The notes beneath the pieces were generated by a model. The model searched no databases. It was not told the DNA's origin and worked only from the letters and a program-made list of their open reading frames with translations. The position numbers and the translations under genes are program-made. DNA of 64,000 nt from Arthrobacter sp. ok362 (lineage in GTDB: Bacteria > Actinomycetota > Actinomycetes > Actinomycetales > Micrococcaceae): positions 1 to 64,000 of the forward strand of contig NZ_FNGC01000007.1 in the NCBI RefSeq assembly GCF_900102785.1, written 5' to 3'. Position 1 is the stretch's first letter. The number at the start of each line of letters is the position of its first letter. Positions 1 to 7,801 of the stretch are shown piece by piece.

Positions 1-339
1 GGTGGCACGTGATGGCGGTTGGACCCCTTGGCGGCGCAGTTTTGCGGCGACGCTCAGCGGTCCGTGGTCATAGCCGAGGTTCTTGAGGGATTCCCGGGTC
101 GCGAGAGCCAACTCCGCCAGCGAGGTATCGACCTTAGCCGGGCTGGTCGCTGGCCTGGTCGAGGCCGTTTCCATGGCTTTGATCGGCCCGTCGGCGGCAG
201 CCGCGGCCCGGACCTTGTAAAACCAGGCCCGGGACACCCTGTGACGCCGGCAGAACTGTGTGACCGCACCCCTCTCAGCGTCGTCAGGCCATGTCGCCAC
301 CAAGTGCCGGATCTTGATATCGGGCTGCATTTTGCTCAT
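1..339 (-). CDS. IS481-like transposase, N-terminal part (runs off the window)
   Basis: Reading from an ATG at 339 down to base 1 gives 113 codons without a stop. The protein begins MSKMQPDIKIRHLV and contains a helix-turn-helix stretch (FCRRHRVSRAWFYKVR, about residues 30-45) followed by an alanine-rich linker and a second helical part (LKNLGYDHGPLSVAAKLRRQ). This is the usual N-terminal DNA-binding part of IS481/IS3-type transposases; the DDE catalytic domain would lie beyond the left edge. Tandem 21-base repeats just upstream (363-431) look like the end of the element. Whether the complete element is intact cannot be judged from this window. Confidence 0.6.
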   Translation of the reverse strand, partial: MSKMQPDIKIRHLVATWPDDAERGAVTQFCRRHRVSRAWFYKVRAAAAADGPIKAMETASTRPATSPAKVDTSLAELALATRESLKNLGYDHGPLSVAAKLRRQGVQPPSRAT

Positions 340-362
340 GATCCGAGCAAAACCGGCCAGAG

Positions 363-432
363 TGTCCACGATGTCCTGAGACACACTGTCCACGATGTCT
401 TGAGACAGAAATGTCCATTAAGTCATGAGACT
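363..432. repeat. Three tandem copies of a 21-bp IS-end repeat
   Basis: Copies at 363-383 and 387-407 differ at one position (TGTCCACGATGTC then CTGAGACA or TTGAGACA). A third, decayed copy at 412-432 matches 16 of 21 positions. The spacing is 24-25 bases. They lie immediately upstream of the transposase start, where IS481-type elements carry their terminal inverted repeat, so they are probably the right end plus subterminal transposase-binding repeats. Confidence 0.5.
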
Positions 433-437
433 CCACA

Positions 438-462
438 GCTGCTCTGAGGGCTTCAGAGCAGC
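438..462 (-). terminator. Hairpin downstream of the transglutaminase operon
   Basis: A perfect 10-bp stem (GCTGCTCTGA pairing with TCAGAGCAGC) with a 5-base loop lies 30 bases past the stop of the leftmost gene of the minus-strand operon. There is no T-run, as is common in high-GC actinobacteria. The position suits transcription termination, and the hairpin also marks the junction with the IS remnant. Confidence 0.5.
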
Positions 463-492
463 CCGATCTGATAGCGCAACGTGGGCGGCGGT

Positions 493-1344
493 TTAGGCCA
501 GGCGGGTGATCTCCACGCTGACGGTGAGGGCCGATCCCCCGCCGCCGGACAGGATGCCCTTGAGCGGCGGAACGTCGCGGTAGTCGCGGCCCCGGGCTAC
601 AGTGACGTGGAAGTCCCCCGCCGGTTTGTGGTTGGTCGGGTCCCAGCTCCGCCATTCGCCGTCCCACCACTCGAGCCACGCATGGGATTGGCCGGCAACT
701 GTCTCGCCGAGGTCCGCCGTCGAACGGGGGTGAAGGTAGCCGGACACGTAGCGGGCCGGGATGCCGCAGCTGCGCAGTGAGCCGATGGCGAGGTGTGCCA
801 GGTCCTGGCAGACGCCCTGCCGTTGGTTCCAGGCCTGCTCGGCGTTTGTGGTGACGCCGGTGGAGCCCAACATGTAGGCCATTTCGCCCCGCATCCAGTC
901 AAAGACCGCCATGGCCGCCTCGTGCGGTGTTTTTCCCTCCACAACTCCGGGAATGATGGCGAGCACTTCGGAGCCGGGACCCGTCAGCTGGGACTGCGGA
1001 ATCCAGTCACTGAACTGGTTGAGCGTCTCCGGGGCGGCCAGGGCGTCCCACCCGACGATGTCGGCCTCCGCTGCGATCTTCTCGACCCGGTGCACCTCAA
1101 CGGTGGTGGTGGACAGGACTTCGAGGTGCTCGTGCGGCATCTGCATGTCGAAAGCCGTCACGCGCGTGCCCCAGTAGTCGCGGTAGCTGCTCATGGCCGC
1201 CTGCGAGGGCGACACCTTCATGGAGGACTCCAGTACCACTTGCTGCGGGTCCGTCAGCGGGGTCATCCGGGCCTCGTTGTAGGACAGGGTGACGCGTTTG
1301 TTGTACTTGTAGGCCGTCTTGTGGACGATGTTCAGCCGGGTCAT
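493..1344 (-). CDS. Transglutaminase-like cysteine protease family protein
   Basis: This 283-residue protein has an N-terminal beta-rich domain (about 1-100, the transglutaminase N-terminal region) and a C-terminal transglutaminase-like fold. The catalytic triad is visible: Cys179 in QGVCQDLAH, His221 in GQSHAWLEWW and Asp235 in SWDPTN. Enzymes of this family act as peptidases or amidotransferases, most likely in the cytoplasm here because no signal peptide is seen. It overlaps the alpha-E gene by 4 bases (ATGA) and is the last gene of a three-gene operon with an ATP-grasp ligase. The conserved trio was proposed from comparative genomics to make and cleave a peptide bond or tag, but the substrate is unknown. 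Confidence 0.85.
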   Translation of the reverse strand: MTRLNIVHKTAYKYNKRVTLSYNEARMTPLTDPQQVVLESSMKVSPSQAAMSSYRDYWGTRVTAFDMQMPHEHLEVLSTTTVEVHRVEKIAAEADIVGWDALAAPETLNQFSDWIPQSQLTGPGSEVLAIIPGVVEGKTPHEAAMAVFDWMRGEMAYMLGSTGVTTNAEQAWNQRQGVCQDLAHLAIGSLRSCGIPARYVSGYLHPRSTADLGETVAGQSHAWLEWWDGEWRSWDPTNHKPAGDFHVTVARGRDYRDVPPLKGILSGGGGSALTVSVEITRLA

Positions 1345-2267
1345 GAAACTTCTCCCACCCAGGCCAGCTCGTCTGCCTGATTGAAGTACTTACGGGAAAT
1401 GGCGTCCGAGGCCTGCGATACCGCCTTTTGCACACGCTCCATGTGCTCCGGCAGCTCCGACATGAGGTCATCGGTGCGGTGGAACTCCAGGAAGGTGCGG
1501 GCCTGGCCGACTATCCGGCGGGCGTCGTTGATGAAGCCGACGCGCTGGGCCGAGGGGTCCAGCTTCGCCAGGCACTCGTCGGCGTCGCGCAGGGCGTAGA
1601 CAATGGACCGCGGGAACAGCCGGTCCAGGAGCAGGAATTCGGCCGCGTGCTGGTCCCCGAACGCCGCCCGGCGGGTCCGCAGGAAGGATTCGTAGGCGCC
1701 GGCGCAGCGGAGCATGTTCACCCAGGACATGCCGGCCGAGAGGACATCGCGGGTGGAGAGCATGCGCGCGGTCATGTCGGCCCGCTCCAGGGACCGGCCC
1801 AGGACCAGGAACTGCCAGCTCTCATCGTGGCTGACGGTGGTGTCGGCCAGGCCGCTAACCATGGCGGTGCGCTCCAGGACCCAGTTGCAGAAGCGGTAGG
1901 TGCCCACCACGTCCTTGCGGTGCTGGTTCAGCCCGTAGTAGGTCGTGTTGAGGCTTTCCCAGAGTCCGGAGGAGACGGTCTCGCGGGCGCGGCGGGCGTT
2001 TTCCCGGGCCGCGCCGAGGGATCCGGCAATGGACGTGGCGCTCTGCTTGTCGTAGGCGAGGGCGTTGAGCAGTTCGGGCAGGCCGAAATCCTCATTTTGC
2101 GCGCGGGCGCCCATGACGGCGAGGAGTTCCTGCGCGACGCTGCGCTGTTCCTCCATCGGCAGATGGTTGAGCCGCTCGAGGTGGACGTCGAGGATCCGGG
2201 CGGTGCCGTCGGCCCGTTCCACGTAGCGGCCGATCCAAAAAAGTGACTCGGCAATACGGCTAAGCAT
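1341..2267 (-). CDS. Alpha-E domain protein (DUF403)
   Basis: The protein has 308 residues, is almost entirely helical, and begins MLSRIAESLFWIGRYVERAD, the signature of the alpha-E family. The family has no known catalytic activity and is found almost always beside a circularly permuted ATP-grasp protein and a transglutaminase, as it is here. It starts inside the end of the ATP-grasp gene (8-base overlap) and overlaps the transglutaminase start by 4 bases, so the three are translationally coupled. A scaffold or partner role for the ligase is an inference from context. Confidence 0.85.
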   Translation of the reverse strand: MLSRIAESLFWIGRYVERADGTARILDVHLERLNHLPMEEQRSVAQELLAVMGARAQNEDFGLPELLNALAYDKQSATSIAGSLGAARENARRARETVSSGLWESLNTTYYGLNQHRKDVVGTYRFCNWVLERTAMVSGLADTTVSHDESWQFLVLGRSLERADMTARMLSTRDVLSAGMSWVNMLRCAGAYESFLRTRRAAFGDQHAAEFLLLDRLFPRSIVYALRDADECLAKLDPSAQRVGFINDARRIVGQARTFLEFHRTDDLMSELPEHMERVQKAVSQASDAISRKYFNQADELAWVGEVS

Positions 2268-3864
2268 TCGCGGTTACCTCCTGCGCGTCAGAACTCTGCT
2301 GCTGCTGTTGCTGCTCTTTCTGGCTGTCGCGCCAGTTGCTCTCCACCGGCCAGACGGAAACACGCTCGCGGACCGCGATGGTGGGCCGCGGGATCACTTC
2401 GACGGGAACCTGCGGGGAGTCGGCCAGGACCCAGGTGTCCTTGGAGCCGCCGCCCTGGCTGGAATTGACGATCAGCGAGCCCTCCTTGAGCGCCACGCGG
2501 GTCAGTCCGCCGGGGAGCACCCAGACGTCCTCGCCGTCGTTGACGGCGAACGGGCGCAGGTCCACGTGGCGGGGGCCGAACTTGTCGCCGCTGAGCGTGG
2601 GCACGGTGGACAGCTGCAGCACTGGCTGGGCGATCCACCCGCGAGGGTCGGCGATGATCCGTTTGCGCAGGGCGTCGAGTTCATCCCTGGACGCGTCCGG
2701 GCCGATCACCAGGCCCTTCCCGCCCGAGCCGTCCACGGGCTTGACCACGAGCTCGTCCAGGCGGTCCAGGACGTGCTCCCGGGCATCTTTCTCTTCCAGC
2801 CGGAACGTGTCCACGTTGGCGATCACGGGCTCTTCGTTCAGGTAGTAGCGGATGAGGTCGGGCACGTAGCTGTAGACCAGCTTGTCATCGGCGACGCCGT
2901 TGCCCACGGCGTTGGCGATTGTGACACCGCCGGCGCGGGCGGCGTTGACCAGGCCCGGGCAGCCGAGCATGGAATCGGCGCGGAACTGCAGCGGGTCCAG
3001 GAATTCATCGTCGATGCGCTTGTAGATGACGTCCACGCGCTGCTCGCCCGCCGTGGTGCGCATGTAGACCCGGTTGCCGCGGCAGATGAGGTCGCGGCCC
3101 TCGACGAGTTCGACACCCATCAGGCCGGCGAGCAGGGTGTGCTCGAAGTAGGCGCTGTTGAACACGCCCGGGGTCAGGACCACCACGGTGGGATCATCGA
3201 CGCCGGACGGCGCCGTCTTCCGCAGGGCCGACAGTAGCCGGCGCGGGTACTCCTCGACCGGGCGGATGAGCTGCTGGCCGAAAGCCTCGGGCAGGCCCTT
3301 GGCCATGGCCCGGCGGTTCTCAAGGACGTAGCTCACGCCCGAGGGCACGCGCACGTTGTCCTCCAGAACGCGGAAGGTGCCCGCGGCGTCGCGGACGACG
3401 TCGATTCCGGAAATGTGGACGCGGACGCCGCCGGCCGGCTCAAAGCCGTGCACCTGGCGGTGGAAGTGCGCGCTCGTCGTGACCAGCTGGCGCGGGATGA
3501 CGCCGTCGGACACCACCGTCATCTTGTCGTAGACGTCATTGAGGAAGGCTTCCAGGGCGCGGACGCGCTGGGCCACACCGCGTTCCAGGACACCCCACTC
3601 CTCGGCGGGGATCACCCGGGGGACGATGTCCAGCGGGAAGGGCCGCTCCTCGCCCGCGAAGTCGAACGTCACGCCCCGGTCCAGGAAGGTGCGCGCCATG
3701 GAATCGGCGCGGGCGCTGACGTCAGCCAACGAAAGTTCACGCAGGGCCATGGCCACCTGCCCGTAGGACTTCCGGGCCTGTTGGCCGGGGGCAAACATCT
3801 CGTCGTAGGCGCCGGTTCGGCCGGCGGCCGCGGAGTACTCCTGGAATAGGTCAGACATGGTCAC
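2260..3864 (-). CDS. Circularly permuted type 2 ATP-grasp ligase
   Basis: The 534-residue protein carries the DUF404/DUF407 arrangement. An N-terminal region (FPLDIVPRVIPAEEWGVLERG, near residue 75) is followed by RVLEDNVRVPSGVSYVLENR and, after residue 300, by the nucleotide-binding part (DELVVKPVDGSGGKGLVIGP) and an ADLRPFAV-like metal-binding stretch. ATP-grasp enzymes join a carboxylate to an amine or thiol through an acyl-phosphate. It is the first gene of the operon with alpha-E and transglutaminase. The C-terminus ends in a low-complexity tail with a run of seven glutamines encoded by repeated CAG/CAA. Starts at GTG 3864 and ATG 3858 are both possible; neither has a strong ribosome binding site. 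Confidence 0.85.
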   Translation of the reverse strand: MTMSDLFQEYSAAAGRTGAYDEMFAPGQQARKSYGQVAMALRELSLADVSARADSMARTFLDRGVTFDFAGEERPFPLDIVPRVIPAEEWGVLERGVAQRVRALEAFLNDVYDKMTVVSDGVIPRQLVTTSAHFHRQVHGFEPAGGVRVHISGIDVVRDAAGTFRVLEDNVRVPSGVSYVLENRRAMAKGLPEAFGQQLIRPVEEYPRRLLSALRKTAPSGVDDPTVVVLTPGVFNSAYFEHTLLAGLMGVELVEGRDLICRGNRVYMRTTAGEQRVDVIYKRIDDEFLDPLQFRADSMLGCPGLVNAARAGGVTIANAVGNGVADDKLVYSYVPDLIRYYLNEEPVIANVDTFRLEEKDAREHVLDRLDELVVKPVDGSGGKGLVIGPDASRDELDALRKRIIADPRGWIAQPVLQLSTVPTLSGDKFGPRHVDLRPFAVNDGEDVWVLPGGLTRVALKEGSLIVNSSQGGGSKDTWVLADSPQVPVEVIPRPTIAVRERVSVWPVESNWRDSQKEQQQQQQSSDAQEVTANA

Positions 3865-3877
3865 TAGCCAACCACTT

Positions 3878-3898
3878 TTTCGTTACGAAATCATTTCG
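3878..3898. promoter_or_regulatory. Two overlapping perfect palindromes between divergent operons
   Basis: TTTCGTTACGAAA (3878-3890) and CGAAATCATTTCG (3886-3898) are each perfect 13-bp palindromes and share five bases. The site lies 14 bases upstream of the ATP-grasp start and about 90 bases upstream of the yeiH-like gene. It looks like an operator with three half-sites that could control either or both genes. No regulator can be named from the sequence. Confidence 0.45.
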
Positions 3899-3989
3899 AC
3901 GGCCCGCGGCGCGCTGCCGGTGATCCGGGACCGCCTGCCGGGCGGGCCACGGTTACGGTTTTTCCGGCCGGGTACGGCAATGTAGGGGC

Positions 3990-5000
3990 GTGCCCCCCAA
4001 GAAATCCGCGGCTGCGGCCGCGCCAGGCCTGATCGGCGCCGCAGCCGCCGTCGCCGCCGCCGTCGGTGTCCACCTGCTGCTCCCCGCGCTGCCGGCAATG
4101 ACCATTGCCGTGCTCCTCGGGCTCCTGGCCGCAAACCTGCCCGGCGTGGCGGGGTGGACCGCCGGGCCGGCGCGTCCCGGCCTCGACTTCGCCGGCAAGC
4201 ACCTCATGCGGGCCGGGATCGTGGTGCTGGGGCTGAAAGTCAGCCTCGGCAATGTGCTGGGCCTGGGCTGGGCTGCGCTGCTGCTCGTGACGGCCGTGGT
4301 GCTGACCGCCTTCGCTGGCACGTACGGTATCAGCAGGCTTTTCCGGCTTCCCCCCCGCGTATCGCTGCTGGTGGCCACCGGCTTCGCCATCTGCGGGGCG
4401 TCAGCGATCGGGGCGATGGCCGCGGTGCGGAGAATCCGGCAGGAGGAAACCGTGCTGCCCGTGGCGCTCGTGACCCTGTGCGGAACGCTGGCGATCGGGG
4501 TGCTGCCCCTGCTCGCGCGGTTGCTGGGCCTCGGCCCGGAGCTCTTCGGGGCGTGGACCGGCGCCTCGGTGCACGACGTCGGGCAGGTGGTCGCCACTGC
4601 CCAGACCGCGGGCGCCGCGGCCCTGGCCGTCGCCGTCGTCGTCAAACTCACACGGGTGATCCTGCTGGCGCCGATGGTCGCCGCTGCGGGGTTCCACCAC
4701 CGGCTGGGCACCGCAGCCGACGGCGCCAAGCGCCCGCCAGTGATCCCGCTGTTCGTCATCGGATTCGTGGCGCTGGCGGGCCTGCGCACTACCGGGTGGC
4801 TCTCCCCCGCGGTCCTGGACGCGGCCGCCGCCCTCCAGGACGTGCTGCTGGGCATGGCGTTGTTCGGGCTGGGCTCCGCCGTCCGCGTGGGGCAGCTGCT
4901 GCACACCGGCGCACGCGCCCTGCTGGCCGCGCTGGCGTCCTGGCTGCTGATCGCCCTGCTGGGCCTGGCGGCCGCCTGCCTCATGTTCCCGCCGGGGTGA
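3990..5000 (+). CDS. YeiH family integral membrane protein (putative sulfate exporter family)
   Basis: A 336-residue, very hydrophobic protein with about ten predicted membrane segments. Family features are GKHLMRAGIVVLGLKVSLG (about 70-88), GFAICGASAIGAMAAV (about 131-146) and GASVHDVGQVVATAQTAG (about 191-208), all typical of the UPF0324/YeiH group. Members are often labelled putative sulfate exporters, but transport has rarely been shown. The GTG start at 3990 gives the expected length. It is transcribed divergently from the ATP-grasp operon and ends 34 bases before pepN on the same strand. Confidence 0.8.
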   Translation: MPPKKSAAAAAPGLIGAAAAVAAAVGVHLLLPALPAMTIAVLLGLLAANLPGVAGWTAGPARPGLDFAGKHLMRAGIVVLGLKVSLGNVLGLGWAALLLVTAVVLTAFAGTYGISRLFRLPPRVSLLVATGFAICGASAIGAMAAVRRIRQEETVLPVALVTLCGTLAIGVLPLLARLLGLGPELFGAWTGASVHDVGQVVATAQTAGAAALAVAVVVKLTRVILLAPMVAAAGFHHRLGTAADGAKRPPVIPLFVIGFVALAGLRTTGWLSPAVLDAAAALQDVLLGMALFGLGSAVRVGQLLHTGARALLAALASWLLIALLGLAAACLMFPPG

Positions 5001-5022
5001 TTCGGCGCACACGCTCCCGTGA

Positions 5023-5028
5023 TTAGAT
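5023..5028 (+). promoter_or_regulatory. -10-like element placed for a leaderless pepN mRNA
   Basis: TTAGAT is separated by 6 bases from the GTG start of pepN and no ribosome binding site lies between them. Transcription would start at or next to the start codon. Confidence 0.4.
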
Positions 5029-5034
5029 AGCTGG

Positions 5035-7674
5035 GTGTCAAACCAGAATCTGAGCCGCGACGAGGCCGCGGCCCGCGCCGCCCTTATCACCACGCACAGC
5101 TACGACGTCTCCCTTGACGTCCGGCAGGCAGCCGACCCGAACGTCGCCGGCTACACAAGCCGCAGCGTCATCTCCTTCTCGGCCAGCGAACCCGGAGCAT
5201 CGACCTTCGTGGATTTCATCGCGGACAGTGTGCACAGCGTCTTCCTCAACGGCAAGGGCCTCGCCGTCGCCGACGTCGTGGACGGTTCCCGGGTCCGGCT
5301 CGATAACCTGCAGCCGGAGAACCAGGTCACCATCACGGGGACAGCGCTCTACAGCACATCCGGTGAGGGCATGCACCGCTTCGTCGACCCCGCCGACGGC
5401 CAGTGCTACCTCTACACGCAGTACGAACCCGCCGACGCCCGCCGGGTGTTCGCGAACTTCGAGCAACCCGATCTGAAGGCCGAGTTCACCTTCCACGTCA
5501 TGGCCCCTTCCGACTGGCAGGTGTCCTCCAACGGCGCCGAGGTGCTGCGCACCCAGCTAACTTCCGATCCCGCCACGAGCCGCTGGGACTTCGCCCCCAC
5601 CAAGGCGATGTCCACCTACATCACCACCGTCCTGGCCGGACCGTACTTCAAGGCCGAGGACGCCTGGAGCGGCACGCTCGGCGACGGCACGGTCCTGGAC
5701 GTGCCGCTGGCGCTCTACTGCCGCGCCTCCATGGCCGTGTCCTTCGACGCCGACGCCCTGTTCCGCCTCACCAAAAACGGGCTGACCTTCTTCAACGAGC
5801 TCTTCGATTTTCCCTACCCGTGGGGCAAATACGAGCAGGCGTTCGTGCCCGAGTACAACCTCGGCGCCATGGAAAACCCGGGCCTGGTGACCTTCACCGA
5901 AAGCTACGTCTTCACCTCCCGGGCCGCCGATTCGCAATACCAGGCCCGTGCCAACACCCTCCTGCACGAGATGGCGCACATGTGGTTCGGCGACCTCGTC
6001 ACCATGAAGTGGTGGGATGATTTGTGGCTCAAGGAATCCTTCGCCGACTACATGGGCACCCTGGGCGTGGACCGGACCACGGACTGGGACACGGCGTGGG
6101 TGAACTTCGCCAACAACCGCAAGGCGTGGGCCTACGTCCAGGACCAGCTGCCTACCACGCACCCCATCGTTGCCGACATCCCGGACCTTGAGGCCGCGAA
6201 GCAGAATTTCGACGGCATCACCTATGCCAAGGGCGCCTCGGTGCTCAAGCAGCTCGTGGCCTACGTCGGGTTCGAGGCCTTCATTGCCGGTTCCCGCCAG
6301 TACTTCCGGGAGCACGCCTACGGCAACACCACCCTTGCCGAGCTGCTGGCGGCACTGGGCGCGGCATCCGGCCGCGACCTCGGCGAATGGGCCCGCCAAT
6401 GGCTCCAGACCTCCGGCATCTCCACCCTCTCCTGTGAGATCACCGGGCACGGGCACGCGCTCGGTTCCGTCGCCGTCCAGCAGGACGCCGTGGATCCCAC
6501 CACCGGCAGGCAGGAGCCCCGGCCGCACCGGCTGCGGATCGGCCTCTACGACTTTGACGACGCCGGCGCCCTGATCCGCACGGACAGCGTCGAGACCGAT
6601 GTCAGCGGCGGCCGGACCGACGTGACCGAACTGGCCGGCAAACCACGGCCCGCCCTGCTGCTGGTCAACGACGACGACCTCAGCTACGCCAAGGTCCGGC
6701 TCGACCCGCGCTCCGAGGCCACTGTCCGCGACTCCCTGGACAAGCTCAAGGACCCCATGGCGCGGGCGCTGTGCTGGACCGCGCTGTGGGACTCGGCCCG
6801 CGATGCCGCCACACCGGCTTCCCTCTACGTCGACGCCGTCCAGCGTTTCGGCCCCGCGGAACCGGGAATCGGCGTCCTGCTCAACGTGCTGGGCAACGCC
6901 TCGACGGCGGTCGAACGCTACGTACCCCGGGGCCAGCGGAACGCCGTGCGCCGCGGCTTCCTCACCTCGGCCGCCGAACAGCTGCAGGCGGCGGCGCCGG
7001 GCTCCGACCAGCAATTGGCCTGGGCCCGGACCCTCGCCGCGACCAGCCGGTACGACGCCGGCCGGCTCGACCTGCTCCGGGGCATCCTGGACGGCAGCAC
7101 CGTGATCGATGGTCTTGCGGTGGACGCCGAACTGCGCTGGAATCTCTGGCATGGCCTGGCTGCCAACGGCCAGGCTTCACAGGAGCAACTGGACCAGGAG
7201 CTGGCCCGGGACAACACGGCGGCAGGCAAGTCCGGGCACGCCACGGCCCTGGCCGCCCGCCCCGAGGCGTCCGTCAAGGCGGCAGCCTGGGAAGCCGCCG
7301 TCCACGGCACGGGGCTGTCCAACCAGCTCCTGAGCGCCACTATCGCCGGGTTCAACACCGGGGCGGCCTCGCTGCTGGCCGGGTTCATCGACCCGTACTT
7401 CGAGTCGCTCGAGCAGGTCTGGGCGGACCGGAGCATTGAGATCGCCAGCCGGATTGTCCGCGGCTTCTATCCTGCGGGACAGGACCTCGACGGCCACGGC
7501 GGAACGCCCGAGACCCACGCCGTGATAGTCCGCACCGACCACTGGCTGGCCGCCCACCCCGACGCGCCGCGCGCCCTCCGCCGGATCATCATCGAACAGC
7601 GCAGCCACCTGCACCGCTCCCTCAGGGCACAGGCGCTGACGGCACCTGCCCTAGCCCCGTCGACTGCTCCGTAA
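5035..7674 (+). CDS. pepN: Aminopeptidase N, M1 family zinc metallopeptidase
   Basis: The 879-residue protein removes N-terminal residues from peptides in the cytoplasm. The exopeptidase motif GAMEN lies at residues 277-281. The zinc site HEMAH is at 311-315, and the third ligand, Glu334 in KESFADY, follows at the expected 18-residue spacing. The C-terminal helical ERAP1-like domain fills residues from about 530 to the end. Length and order match actinobacterial PepN. The GTG start has no Shine-Dalgarno but has a well-placed -10-like element, suggesting a leaderless transcript. It converges with the lipoate ligase gene across 127 bases. Confidence 0.95.
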   Translation: MSNQNLSRDEAAARAALITTHSYDVSLDVRQAADPNVAGYTSRSVISFSASEPGASTFVDFIADSVHSVFLNGKGLAVADVVDGSRVRLDNLQPENQVTITGTALYSTSGEGMHRFVDPADGQCYLYTQYEPADARRVFANFEQPDLKAEFTFHVMAPSDWQVSSNGAEVLRTQLTSDPATSRWDFAPTKAMSTYITTVLAGPYFKAEDAWSGTLGDGTVLDVPLALYCRASMAVSFDADALFRLTKNGLTFFNELFDFPYPWGKYEQAFVPEYNLGAMENPGLVTFTESYVFTSRAADSQYQARANTLLHEMAHMWFGDLVTMKWWDDLWLKESFADYMGTLGVDRTTDWDTAWVNFANNRKAWAYVQDQLPTTHPIVADIPDLEAAKQNFDGITYAKGASVLKQLVAYVGFEAFIAGSRQYFREHAYGNTTLAELLAALGAASGRDLGEWARQWLQTSGISTLSCEITGHGHALGSVAVQQDAVDPTTGRQEPRPHRLRIGLYDFDDAGALIRTDSVETDVSGGRTDVTELAGKPRPALLLVNDDDLSYAKVRLDPRSEATVRDSLDKLKDPMARALCWTALWDSARDAATPASLYVDAVQRFGPAEPGIGVLLNVLGNASTAVERYVPRGQRNAVRRGFLTSAAEQLQAAAPGSDQQLAWARTLAATSRYDAGRLDLLRGILDGSTVIDGLAVDAELRWNLWHGLAANGQASQEQLDQELARDNTAAGKSGHATALAARPEASVKAAAWEAAVHGTGLSNQLLSATIAGFNTGAASLLAGFIDPYFESLEQVWADRSIEIASRIVRGFYPAGQDLDGHGGTPETHAVIVRTDHWLAAHPDAPRALRRIIIEQRSHLHRSLRAQALTAPALAPSTAP

Positions 7675-7801
7675 CCGCCCTTTTGACGGCTGAAAACGGC
7701 AGCTGGGCCCACGCCGGCAGGATTCCCTGGCCGAGCTTGCGAGGCGAGGGGGCCGGTGGGGAGCAATCGATGGGGATGAAGGCTGATAAGGAGCAGGCTT
7801 T

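Noticed and set aside
5557..7152. A 531-codon frame on the minus strand within pepN
   Set aside because: It is a shadow of pepN, with glycine/valine/arginine-rich composition typical of antisense frames in high-GC genes.
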